DNA of 64,000 nucleotides. Origin: Quercus robur. Lineage: Eukaryota > Streptophyta > Magnoliopsida > Fagales > Fagaceae. Both the position numbers and the translations under genes were made by a program. Location of the stretch: positions 49,247,501 through 49,311,500 of the forward strand of contig NC_065539.1 of NCBI RefSeq assembly GCF_932294415.1, written 5' to 3'. This document shows, piece by piece, positions 35,901 through 47,500 of the stretch; within the stretch, counting starts at the first letter, position 1, and each line of letters starts with the position of its first letter. A model generated the notes under the pieces. That model had not been told where the DNA came from, did not search any database, and saw only the letters and a list, made by a program, of their open reading frames with translations.

Positions 35901-36661
35901 CAGGAGAGCTCTGTTACATCGATGGACAGGTTTGCTTATCAGCTTACCAAGGGCGTTTGCGGTGCATGTTTCTATCCAATTCGAACAATTATAGATTACT
36001 GTTTCAACATTGGGAACTCGAGGACTACATTGCAGGGAAATGGTGCTTGGTGGCAGAGTTTCCTGTGAGCAACACTAACTTATTGAGAGTGCTAGGTATT
36101 CACCCAGTTGATCCAAACATCGTTTATTTGTTGGGGACAAAAAATATTGTGTTGTTGAATGCACACACTCAACAAATGGAGGTGGTTTATTATTTTACTG
36201 AGGGCCAATTTGGACGTGATAATACTATGATGAATTCTTTCGAGTTTTACAGATCAAAAAAAAAGTTCAATGCCTTCCAGTTTGTACTTCAATGGTGGCC
36301 AACACCAGTTCCCAAACTCGATAAAAGGTACACTAAATACATATCATATACCATACAAAATTGCTTACTTTTATATGTGTGCATATATCTTGTCTTCATC
36401 TCTTGGTTGCTAAATCTTATATATATTTGATAAATGGAAAATTATTAAGTATTTTTGGACTATAATGATGCAGTACTCTTTCTTCTCACATGAAATTCAT
36501 TATTGGGATTTAATATTATGTGAGAAAAGGAAGTACTGCGTTACTGTACTCCCAGGATACGAGATAATTACTCTAGTTTAATTACTGAGTTTACATGGAG
36601 TACTTTGTGTTCCGCTAGTCTATGAATCTAGGTATCCAGGAAGGTTTCAAAGTTTTTCTGA
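32065..36661 (+). CDS. Chimeric EF-hand / F-box protein (copy B)
   Basis: Exon 1 32065-32859 (265 codons), intron 32860-35668, exon 2 35669-36327, tentative exon 3 36640-36661; about 491 residues. Residues 1-60 match the N terminus of the CP1 class of plant calcium-binding proteins, starting MCPSG, with an EF-hand loop at residues 27-38 (DVDHDGKISRDD: Asp at 1, 3 and 5, Gly 6, Ile 8, Asp at 12 instead of the usual Glu). From residue 70 the sequence is that of the copy A F-box protein (MDICALPCKK...), F-box at about 90-130, then the F-box-associated region. The start at 32065 is in frame with no stop between; an internal start at 32272 would give the ordinary F-box protein. One extra base before the exon 2 donor, relative to copy A, changes the frame of exon 3. 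Without exon 3 the frame stops at 36430. Expression is not known. Confidence 0.78.
33084..33991. mobile_element. PIF/Harbinger-type (Tourist-like) element in chimeric gene intron
   Basis: Inverted ends GGCTGTGTTTGGTTG and CAACCAAAACAAACACAGCC with a TAA target duplication (33081-33083, 33992-33994); copy A shows the empty site actaagaag. 908 bp. The interior carries TGTAAAATATTTT motifs and, at about 33415-33640, imperfect tandem repeats around GGTGGGTCGATCGGTGGG. Confidence 0.85.
34446..34965 (+). repeat. Inverted-repeat arm 1, copy B
   Basis: Counterpart of 15793-16200 with about 115 bp more (34632-34745, including the purine-rich GGAGGGAGGAGAG stretch). It pairs with the reverse complement of 37940-38535. 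Confidence 0.75.
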
Positions 36662-37939
36662 TTTTCCAACCTAAGATCAATGCCAGGTATGCTCATTTTG
36701 GAACAATATTGTTATTGATATTACATTCCAATTTGTTTTTGCATGCATTTTAATCCTCTCCAAATATAGTTCAGTTGAGCACTATAACCTTTTTGTAACA
36801 AAGGTTGAGCACTGTATCCTTTGCAAAACTAGAATAGGGTTATCCTTCAACAAAGAAATTACCAGTGAAATTTAACCTCGGATCTCTAATTAGGTATCAT
36901 TCCAATAGTATCTTACTATGCCTACTATTTGGTTGGTTTTAATCTGTTTGCTTATTATAGTACTTTGTTTATCATAGTACTATATTTGCTCTGTCTTTCC
37001 TGTTGTTGGAAAAGGAAGGAAAAATTGAAGAAAGGAAAGACTAGCTATAATTTTACACACTTGTTATGTATACTCCATACGCATAATGTCCATAATTTTA
37101 TACCCATTGTCTACATTTTTTAAGCATGTCCACATTTAATACATGAAATGGGTGATGTGTACGGATGATATACACTAACAAATGTGCAATAAAATCAATG
37201 CCCTTAATAGTCATGTAACTCTTTTAAATGATTTAATGACTCATATGATTTAATATACATTAATGGTCTTATAAACCACTATGTGATGGGTTGGAGGAGA
37301 TTCCTCTAACTTGGTTTGGGTGAAAACTTTGTCCATACGACACTATCCAGATCTTTCCCTTGGATGGTAGAAAATAAGTTGGAAAAAATCTTTCTAGGGA
37401 CTTCAAACAAATAAAAATATTATTCCCATGCTATCTTTGGATGTTAATTGTTATAAAGATTATGTGAAGAGTTTCATTCATTTTTTTGACATTCTTTGAT
37501 GTTGTTGAGATTTTCAATATGCACACACATAGATTGACTAAGTTTTAGCTGTTATCCGGATTATTTGATTGTTTTATTAAATCAAAGTAAGCTTGAATAG
37601 TTTGTTTGGATAGAGGGGGAGGAGAGGGGAGTAGATGGAAGGGGAGGGGTTTGATTTGATGAACCTTGTTTGGGTATTTTTTATATGTAGAGGGAGGGAG
37701 GGAGGGAGAGAGGGAGGGAGGTGGGGGTGGGGTTTGAAGGGGTTTGAGGGTTATCTTACCCCTAACAATTTGTTTGAATGAAGGGGGAGGAGGGGCAAGC
37801 AGAGGGAATGAGATTGGTTTGTTTTGATGAACCTTGTTTGGATTTTTTTAAGAGCGGAGAGGGAGGGGTTGAAGGAGTTTGGAGGAGTATCTTACCCCTC
37901 CTAACACCTCTTTTTCAATTCCCCAAATTGGAGAAATTT
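36662..37939. other. 3' flank of chimeric gene
   Basis: Homologous to 17979-19274 with small indels. It contains a (GGGA)n run at 37690-37720 and G-rich stretches; no gene seen. Confidence 0.5.
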
Positions 37940-38535
37940 AGAGGGGAAGAAGGATTTGAATTGTCAATTTTACTCTTATGATGTCAATTTATATGCGTTT
38001 CTTCAAAATTAGCAAATACTGACCATAATTGTCAATTTATATGACCACTCCCCCCCTGCCCCTCTTTCCTCCCCTTAATTTTCAAAGCATCCAAACAAAG
38101 AGGTGGATATCTCTGTTCCCCTTACTCTACCTAATATTTTTAAAACATCCAAACAGAGGAACGGGGTAACCATTCCCCTCCCCTTAATTTTTAAAACATC
38201 CAAACAAGGAGGTGGATATCTCTATTCCCCTTACTTTAAGACATCCAAATAGAGGGATGGGGTAACCATTCCTCTCCCCTTACCTTTTACTCTCCTCTCT
38301 ACAAACTTTCAAACACGCTATAAAAGGAAAAGGTGGCAAGCCATTAACTTAACACATTACCTCCTCCTATATCTGTGTCCCACAAGGCCACAAATAATTT
38401 ATTAACATATTAATGTTGATTATCCAAAGTTATTATAATTTTCACATGGAAAGGGATCAAGCACTTCTCAATAATTATCAATATGTTTATTTATCTATAT
38501 AATATAGTAGTAATTATTTTTATATAGACCCTGAG
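37940..38535 (-). repeat. Inverted-repeat arm 2, copy B
   Basis: Reverse-complement partner of 34446-34965, with the same internal order as copy A. The loop between arms is about 3 kb and includes exon 2 of the chimeric gene. Confidence 0.75.
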
Positions 38536-39054
38536 TATGTCACGTTTTACACTTATATTCCTTGTCTGGATTAGGGGACACCATTGGGCAACGTAGCGTC
38601 TTTCATGGTGGGGGTGTATTCTGATAAGCATATTGACCTCTCTCACATTAGTCCCTTTTAAGGTGTTGCCAAAAAGGGTGTTGCTGCTAGCGATGGATAT
38701 TGGGAGCATAAAGAATGGAGCTTGGGCGAGCTCCAACCCTTGGAACCTGTTTTCTTGCTTTTTATTTTTATTTTTATTAGTGTTCTAAACTGATTTTTGT
38801 TTTCAAATCTTTATTTCTATGGATGTTGGTAAATGTTTCATGTTGGCTTATTCAGTATAGAACTCAAAGTTGCCCTTATGAAAGACTGGTAATTAAGGTT
38901 AGCAGAAGAATTTGTTGAGGCCTATAAAGAGAATTCATATGATGATTACTATAATAAAGGTTTGACCCAAAGTTTTTGAAAACTACTAAGTGCAGCATAT
39001 AGTTCCTAAAAATAAAAAAAGACAAAGGTTACGGAAAAAAGCCTCAGTAAAAAC

Positions 39055-40096
39055 TAGGGGTGTCAATTTGGGTTAGTGTGTTGAGTTTGTGTCATGTCGA
39101 CTGTCGAGGTAGGGATATTTGACTAAATGTCTCAACTCTAACTCGACCCATTTAATAATCATGTCATGATCTTTCAATCCTAACCCGACCTGTTAATAAA
39201 ACGGGTTGGCCTGACCCAACTCATTTGACACGCTTAATAAACGAGTCGTGTTGGGTTGACATGAATGTAACATAACTCATTTCAATCTACATAATATTAA
39301 ATATAACATCCATCTAGAAATAATTTTTTTTACATCCCAAAAAACAGTGCATATACTTCAAGTCTTCAACCCACATTCAAAATAATATAGTTCAATAAAA
39401 ATATAACATACATCTAGAAAATAAGTTCTTTACACTCCAAAAGAAGTGCATACACTTCAACCCAAATTCAAAATAACAAAGTTTAACAAAAATAAAATAA
39501 CATAGTTCAAAAAAAAATATAATATCCTTGGAACTTGCTAAATACTAAGTATCAATATCGAAAGAATTTGAGCAAACAATAGACTAATCTTGACTATGAC
39601 TATGATTATCATCCATAGATTCTTTTTTGATGTCCAAATTCATAACATCTTCCACAAGCTCATTCAATTTCATTTGTGCAAGTTCTATGCCAAAAAAAAA
39701 AAAAAGTATTAGTAGTTCTAGGGTCTATAAAGTTTCAATTTCCAATTATATCCCTTGTAAATTTTTGTAATTACTCACTTTTCTTTTTAAATTTAAAATA
39801 TATGTTAGACATAAAAGGTATTTGACAAATCTAAAATAAAATAAATATTTATTTGTTATACGAGTTAAACGAGTTTTGTTAAGTGAGTCATTTCAGGTTG
39901 ACGCAAATAAATTGACATGTCAAACGTGTCTATTGCGGGTTATGTGGGTTGACCCGCTTATGACACGTTTCTTATCGTGTCGCTTTTGAGTCAACCCGTT
40001 TATGACCCAAACCTATTAAGGCCCAACCCTAACCTGAAAAAACCCGTGTCGGGTTTGTGTTGTGATTGTGGGTTGGGTTGAACATTGACACCCCTA
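39055..40096. mobile_element. Non-autonomous hAT element (copy B only)
   Basis: Ends TAGGGGTGTCAA and TTGACACCCCTA, 1,042 bp, with perfect 8-bp duplication gtaaaaac (39047-39054, 40097-40104). Copy A keeps the empty site. Subterminal repeats of the GGGTTGAC/GTCAACCC type; no transposase frame. Confidence 0.9.
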
Positions 40097-40482
40097 GTAA
40101 AAACCAAATAAATTGACGATTTTAAAAATTATCTAAAACAAGAGACTTAACACTGAACCCTTATAGAATTTAATACCATTTAAAAAATATTGATTTGGGT
40201 ATGGAATCTAAAAAATTAACAGAGTTGTCTATGATTTGCAAATATTAGTGGGGTGAACAAAAGCAATGAAGGAGAAGTGAATTGGATTGGTTGAATAAAT
40301 CTATACAAACTGAAAGCTCAAGGTTGTTTGTTCTATATTCATGTATCAATTGTCATGGTTGTTTTGTTTGATTTAGAACTAGAAAAATCAATTTACATGT
40401 ATTAGCCTGAGAGTTTTGTAGTTCAAGGAAAATAAGATCATGTTTATTTAGATCCTCCAAATATTCGGTTCTCTCGTCCAAA

Positions 40483-41095
40483 CTAGCAGCCAAAAGACTG
40501 GAAAACCATTGAGGATGAAAGTTACTGTTGAGCATCTTTTGAGTTTTCATAGTTTGTAATCATGCCTTCTGAAGAGAAATTATTGTGGATATCCTTCCCT
40601 AACCTTGTTATGCCCTTTACTAGTAAAGGATCAGGATTCAAGGGTATCCCTAGTTGACTGTCAGTGTTAATCCCATAGGAAACACTATTCCTAGGATCTG
40701 CCTAAACTTCCCCATCCTGACTGGTGTCTCTTAACAACAATGATTGGGGATTGAGGACACTGGGTTGTTATTTTGCTGTAAATGGGCATCATTCTGTGAA
40801 AGGCAAACTGAAGTTGTTGAAGATGATGTGTCCAAGTGATCTGTCTGGGAAGCTGCCCCATTCAAGTATTTTTGTGTCAGAGACCTAGAGAAGTTTTGCA
40901 ACATATTACGTATCTAATCTAACAACCGCCTCTGTTGATCTTGGAGTTGTGTAAATTGAGCAGGTTGTTGCAGAGCTGACTGCTATGCTAGAAGTGATTG
41001 CTGCTGCTGTTGAAGCTTCAGCAATAGTTGAATTTGAATTTGATTATCAGACATTTGCAACTGTTGGTTTATTTCATCAGGCAGCTGCGGTTGAG
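40483..41095 (-). pseudogene. ARF7/ARF19-like fragment (copy B, internally deleted)
   Basis: Same fragment as 20836-21967 but missing about 520-580 bp: the sequence jumps from attcaagtatttttgtg to tcagagacctagag, with GTG at both joins, suggesting a microhomology deletion after the duplication. The shared stop in place of Gln in the polyglutamine part is retained. Confidence 0.78.
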
Positions 41096-41488
41096 TAAGG
41101 GGGGAATTTTGATTCCAAATACTCTACCCAAACACATGGTTAGTTTGGGTAGAGTAATAGTTTGAATTATTTATATAATGTGAAATGATTTTTTTTTTCT
41201 TTTTCTATTGAAGAACTTTCTTTAGGCTTTCCATAATTAAAAAAAAAAAGTGTATAAAATGAAAATATATTTTTATGAAAATTTTAAAGAGATGTAAACC
41301 TTAATAATATAAGGGGGGAATCTCACAATTTAACACAACACAACAAGAGATGTACAGATTTCAAATCCATAATATCACAGTTTGTTATATTAAAGCAAAA
41401 TCTTGAAAGCTCATAGTATCATGTGTTATTAAACTTATATCAAGTAATTTATTTAGAAATTGTTTTTATTTAAAAAAAAAAAACAATT

Positions 41489-41817
41489 AGGCCACGTTTG
41501 GTAAACTTAACGTAGATTATAACATGAATGATAATCTTTATTATTGGAATAAAATGTGTTATAATGGAATAACTAAACTTATTCATTAGTTTGGTTGTGA
41601 GTTGTAACATTAAAATAAAACTTAAAGATCTAATTTAAGAAATATCTCACTCATACAATTATATTAGAGAGGAATAATTATTCCTCATTTTAAATAATAG
41701 CTATTTATAAGGAATGATTATTTACTGTAATAGAAACATAATTAAACTATTGAATAGTTAAACCATATGAATAGTTATTACATTACAATGCCTATTACAG
41801 TCTACCAAACCTGTCCT
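41489..41817. mobile_element. hAT-like MITE (copy B)
   Basis: Ends AGGCCACGTTTGGTA and TACCAAACCTGTCCT; 329 bp; orthologous to the nested element at 22547-23986. A related element follows at about 42031-42925 and is itself hit by the MITE at 42341. Confidence 0.55.
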
Positions 41818-41953
41818 CAAACAATTTTTGAGTTAAATCCTCAAATCATAAGTTCTCATCTCCAAGCTCTACATTAGTTACACCCCTCAATGGTTCCTTG
41901 ATCCTTCCTGAATTGAAGATTGCCTTAAATTTACTCACTTGCAGAAACTTCTC

Positions 41954-41986
<33 letters not shown>

Positions 41987-42340
41987 AAATTATATAGGAA
42001 AGGAATGTAAATTTTTTTGCCCCACAACTTAGAGCACGTTTGGTAGGTTATAATAAACACTATAATGTAATAGTTATTCTTATAATTTAGTTATTCTTTA
42101 ATTTGGTAATGTCTTTATTACAAGAAATAATTATTCCTCAAGAATAACTATTTAAAAAAAATGAAGAATAGCTATTCCTTTTTAATGGTAGTAAATTTGT
42201 AATAAATATTCCTTAATTGGTATAATAATTTTTAAAATTAATATATTTCTAAGTAAATAAACTTTCCATATACACATTACAATTATTAAAATAAAAGGTA
42301 AAAAAAAAAAAAAAATCATTTCTCTCTTAAATTTAAAAAA

Positions 42341-42735
42341 TGACAAAATTTAACTACAAAATTAGTTGTAGTTTTATATTATAACCTTGCTCAATATCTT
42401 TTTATTGAAGGAGAATTTCGACAAATCCACTTTTGGATTACTTCTTCTTATACACTCCATACTTGCAAAATTTTTGGAAAATTAAAGATCAATAGTTATG
42501 TCATCAATAAATTGTTTAAATTACAAATTTTTGTAATTTAAAATTATACATAAAATATAAGTATGTAGATCATATAGTAAATAATATCCGATTGACACAA
42601 AATTTGATATGTGTATTAAGAGTATAAAGAACATGCAATTCAATAGTTAGATTTTCAAAATAGGTAATAATGTTTATTTTATTGAGTAAGATTGTAACCT
42701 AAGATTACAATTAGTTTTGTAACTAAATTTTGTCC
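42341..42735. mobile_element. MULE-type MITE (copy B only)
   Basis: Inverted ends TGACAAAATTTAACTAC and GTAACTAAATTTTGTCC, 395 bp, perfect 9-bp duplication tttaaaaaa (42332-42340, 42736-42744). Same family as 10385-10768. Copy A has the empty site. Confidence 0.82.
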
Positions 42736-42925
42736 TTTAAAAAAAAAATTATTTGTAAGGAAATATGATTGTATGAATAAGATATTTTTTAAAATAGATT
42801 TTAAGTTTTATTCTAATGTTACAACTCACAACCAAATTTATGAATATATTTAATTATTCCATTACGACACATTTTATTTCTAATAATGAAGATTACTATT
42901 TCTGTTGTAATCTTCATTCAGTATA

Positions 42926-44504
42926 CCAGCTACTTAGTGTCATTGGGATGGTCGGATGAATCCATTTCCTTCTCTCTACCTTCTTCTATTTTTCCCCCAA
43001 TAATAGAGATGAATTGGGAACATCATCTTCTTCTTCTTCTTCTTCATCTCTCATCTTCTCTTTTTATTTTTTTATTTTTTGTAATTTTGGAAGACCATCT
43101 TCTGTTTCTTTTTAATATGTACTTATTTATTCAGGGGAAAAAAAAAACAAAGAATGTATGGGTAGTGAGGTCCATACTCCAATATACTCGTAATTCCCAC
43201 ATGTTGTGAAACATAAATTAGATATATAATAAGACATCTCCTCGCGTGGGAAGAACAGTGCAGGCTACCTCTTTGTTGCTTGAAGTCTTGAACCCTTTTA
43301 ATACAGCATGAAGATGATCTGTCCAAGCTTGCTTACAATGAGTCTATTTTCTCAGTAGATATAGATTTCTGGGGGAAAAAATGGAAATGATCGGGTAAAC
43401 AAGGCCATTTGAAGTTTTGGACACAAATTTTCCCTTCTTTATTATTATTATTATTATTTATTTATTTATTAATATTATGGGAAGCAAACACTTCTGGAGC
43501 TTTTCATATGGAAACCTTGTCCAGAATGTGTCATGTAATTTGGATTATCCCAGTTTAGATGGTTCAGCGAATAGGAGGGGTGGTCCTCAACATTGGAATT
43601 TAAAGAAACACGGTTAAATTCTGATGAGAAAAATCATTGCAAAAGTTGGTTTAAGATTACAACTTGTACGGGCCATTCAATGACATGATATTGACCTAAC
43701 ATTTGACTGAATAAAGAAAACATCTTTCTACTTCAGCATTTTGTTGCTTATTAATCAAGCCATTGGATTTCACATTGGGTGCTATCAAAGATTTTGGGTT
43801 TTACAGCATTTTCTAAAGAGACTTGGCCTTTTCAGTCCTGGAGTGTCCCATTGGGAATCTTAGGATTTTGTTGCAGAGTGTCCTATTGCCAAGGAAAGAT
43901 TTCCACTGCAACTTTTTCAGTTGCAGGGGTTAAATCACTTGTTGGATTGAAAGTTATCCCTAATTTCGGTGGCGAAGAACTTGATTCTGTAGGAGGTATC
44001 CAAAGCTATTTCAAATCTAAAAGCTCTTTCCTGGTACTAGAGTTGAAATATCGCCAACCAAGCCAGATGTTATCATTAGTCTATTAAAAAAGGAAAAGAA
44101 AAGAAGAGAAAAGGTACGAATCAGTACACATTTGCTGAAGGAAAAATGGGGCCCTAGGTTTTGAAAGCAAAGCTTCATTTTCTCAACCAGACTTTTCTAT
44201 ACATAAGAGCTGCAGTGAGAACATAATTTATTCATTTACACTGAATCATTTCCTAAACACTATTACATTTGGTACAAATATCACACACAAACAATAAATT
44301 ACAAGATGGCACAACTGACAAACTGAAAGGGGAGCAACAAGGAAAATATATTTTAAAAAAAAAAGAAAAGAAAGGAAAAGGAAACATCAACAGCATGTGC
44401 ACAAGTAACTGCTTATCTTTCTGAGTGCCAAGATCTGGGCTTCTCACTCGGTTTGTAATCGAACATGTACAAGCTCAGCGTATGTACATAAATTGATGTT
44501 GGAT
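42926..44504. other. FBL4 3' flank with conserved unrecognised block
   Basis: A (CTT)n run at 43027-43046 and an (ATT)n run at 43440-43470 flank a block (43474-44090) well conserved with copy A. On the plus strand it reads MGSKHFWSFSYGNL..., 46 codons, and separately a 102-codon frame at 43779-44087. I do not recognise either. Copy B has about 150 bp at 43235-43395 that copy A lacks. The block could include the 3' UTR and terminator of FBL4 on the other strand. Confidence 0.4.
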
Positions 44505-47500
44505 CTAAAGCTCCATACAGAGGTAAGTGATGACAGAGCCTGATCTTCGTTTGGTCCGCTCACTAACCTTCCATTTCTCAACCAGAACCTTCTTTATGTT
44601 GGTGCAACTGGAAACCACAGTGGCAACTCCAGCTGCAGTTATACCAGGGCAATAAACCATGTGGCAGGATTCAAGCAGGCTACAATTTCTTACAAGGTGG
44701 CCTATACCAACATCTGTTATTTGGCGGCAGTGTGACAGAAGTATTTCTTTGAGTAATGGACAGCCTTCTCCTAACTCGGCCATTGCCATATCCCCCAAAT
44801 TCTGCCAAGATGGACAAATATGTTAGATTGAAGAGGAAACCACACGAAGAGGAGAGGGGGAAATGATAAAATCATTGAATCAAGGAATTGTTTTGACCAA
44901 GTTGACTGGTACATAACTCAGGATGTGTGAACTTCACATAACAGCGCATAGATATTAAAGCTTCGTTTGGATAGCGTCTCTCACATCCATGTTTTGCGTT
45001 TTTTTTTTTTTTTTTTTGACTAAAGCTTAATGCACTGTTCATGGGACATGAACAGTTTATTTAGCCAATGAACAGTAGTGAACCCAGAAATTTTTTTTTA
45101 TTATTTTCAGTTTTCAGCAAAATAAATGATATCCAAACGCACACTAAATGTGCATCAATAAAGGCTATTACTTATTACCCAGCGTTTGTATCAAAAAGTT
45201 ACTACCCACCATTGGACCCAACTATATTAGGTTTTGGGAAGGATGGCTTGGATATGGACCAACTTTTTAACAATGAGAAATGATATGTCTACAATATTTT
45301 TACAACAAATTCTAAGTGGCAAGTTGTTACTAGTTGTTATTGTTGGAGCAAAAAAGTAATCTTAGCATTAGTTTGAAATTTGAACCAATAACCATTAACC
45401 ACCTGTGATTTGTTGTAAAAATGTTGTAGAAATGTTGTAGACATAGCATCTCTCTTTAACAATATTATAATGATGCTGCTCTAAGGATTGAAATTGTGCA
45501 CTTCACAGCCAAAGACTTTATCATTGCACCAGACAATGGTCCTATTACATACACATCGATATGTAAATAAAATTTTTACTCCACAACCAGATAAAAAAAT
45601 CAAGTAATTTTATATTTGCACATGTATGCCATCATATTACAGTATCATATGTTTCCAACCACTCATTCAAAGTTTTAAACCCATCTTTCAACTACAGATA
45701 GTGCACATCAATATAACAATAGAGCAAGTTGGGGCACTAAATTTCAGTTTCATAAAATTCACATAGAAACAAGTTTTACTAATCAGAGTATATATCCAAG
45801 GTTAATGCAAATTTATGCACGCATGCACAGAATCATAAACTGAGGATGGGGAGAGAGAATGCACCTGGAGAACACTTATGTCTAAGGAACGGAGCTGCGG
45901 GCAGCCTCTTGCAATGGCTATTATTCCAGCATCTCCAATTTGGTGGCAGCCACTGACATTTAGATGATGTAGTGAGCAACCCTGACCAACGGCAACAAGG
46001 GCCTCATCTCCAACCCTAGTGATAAAAAAGGGGCCCCCGGGGGGGGTTTGTTTCAGTCAGAGGTCCGGTAGGATTTATATAATGTTCCATGTAATGATGA
46101 AGATTTCAACTGGCAAAATGTTGACTATAGGGGGAAAAATATCTAATTCTCAAGGGTAAGAAATAAAAATATAAAGAGAAAGCTGTGAAGAATATTTTAC
46201 CTATCACAAAATCGAAGGCTAAGATCTGTAAGAGAGTTACAATACTCACCAATAGCAGAAATTCCCTTATTTCCAATCTATTAATGGCAAAAACAAAAGA
46301 TATATGAGACTATAGTGCAAGATGTTTACACTAAAAAAAATGTGAATGCCTACTAAGGATGCAGATTTAAAAAAAAATAATACAACTATCGTATTATTTA
46401 AAACATTAAATAAAATGCAAATTACACCCTTAAAGTTACAAGTAATTTTGACTCTGTCTCCTAAAGTTTCAAGATTTTGATCTGCTCCCCTAATGTCATA
46501 TATCGTTTAAATTTGTTCCCTTCTGTCCATGTGCCATGCTTAGCTGTCTTTTAAGTGCCAGCTAAGCCTATCGTGTCTATTAGTTTGACCAATCAAATTA
46601 TGCTACATCAATTAAATGATGTCAAGTCAATTAAGTAACATAAAAAATGATAAAAATGTAAAAACTATCCCCTATAATCTAAAAAAATACGCATTAAAAT
46701 TAAATAAAAAAAAATCTTTTCCACCATTTTCTAGGTAGCCAAACAGAAACCTAACTCTAAGAAACCCCAATGCAATTTGTGAACATCACTACAAACACAA
46801 TCTCCTATCCAAACAATGATGTTAAAATGAAAATAAAATAGAAAATAAGATAAAATGTTACTTTTTTTATTGACATGGACAAAATGAAGTTGATTTAATC
46901 ACACTTATTTTGAGCTTAGTTGACACTTAATAGACAGGTAGGCATGGCGCATGGATGCAAGGGAATAAATTCAAATGATATGCAATGTAAGGAGAGCGGA
47001 TCAAAATTTTAAAGCTTTAGGGGGATAAAATCAAAATTACCCTAAACTCAGGTGTATTTAAAATATTTTACTTGTGAAATTTGTACTTTTTTTAAATTGC
47101 TAAAAGGACCAGCAACATAGTTAAAAATTCCCATGTTTCCTACATTTTTATAACATTCTTACAAGCAGGGCACTGTAAAAATTGAAGCTGATATTGAAAG
47201 AAGCAAAGTACAGAGTATTATTACCCCAACAGTTGATAGAAATATTCTAGATAATAAAGAGGACATATCTCAGCCACTTGTTCAAGCTAGAAGATTGACT
47301 GATTAAAGTCAAAGTTTTTTTTTTTGGGGATAGGTAATCAGAGAACTAATATTAATAAGAAAAAAAAAATGAAAAGTACAAGATGTTCATGATGATGAAC
47401 AATAGGAAACAAATGAAACAAACAGCAAACAAAGGAGAGGGAAATCAGAAAGTTAATCTAAGGGAAAACATAAACTTGGAAAGAGACGAAGAATCAGTAA

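Larger units (their letters stand above)
32239..45573. repeat. Segmental duplication, copy B
   Basis: Second copy of the block at 14510-26981. Extra sequences relative to copy A: PIF/Harbinger-like elements (33084-33991, 44959-45144), hAT-type element (39055-40096), MULE-type MITEs (42341-42735, 45275-45454). It lacks about 580 bp of the ARF fragment. Its right end runs uninterrupted into the rest of FBL4. Confidence 0.88.
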
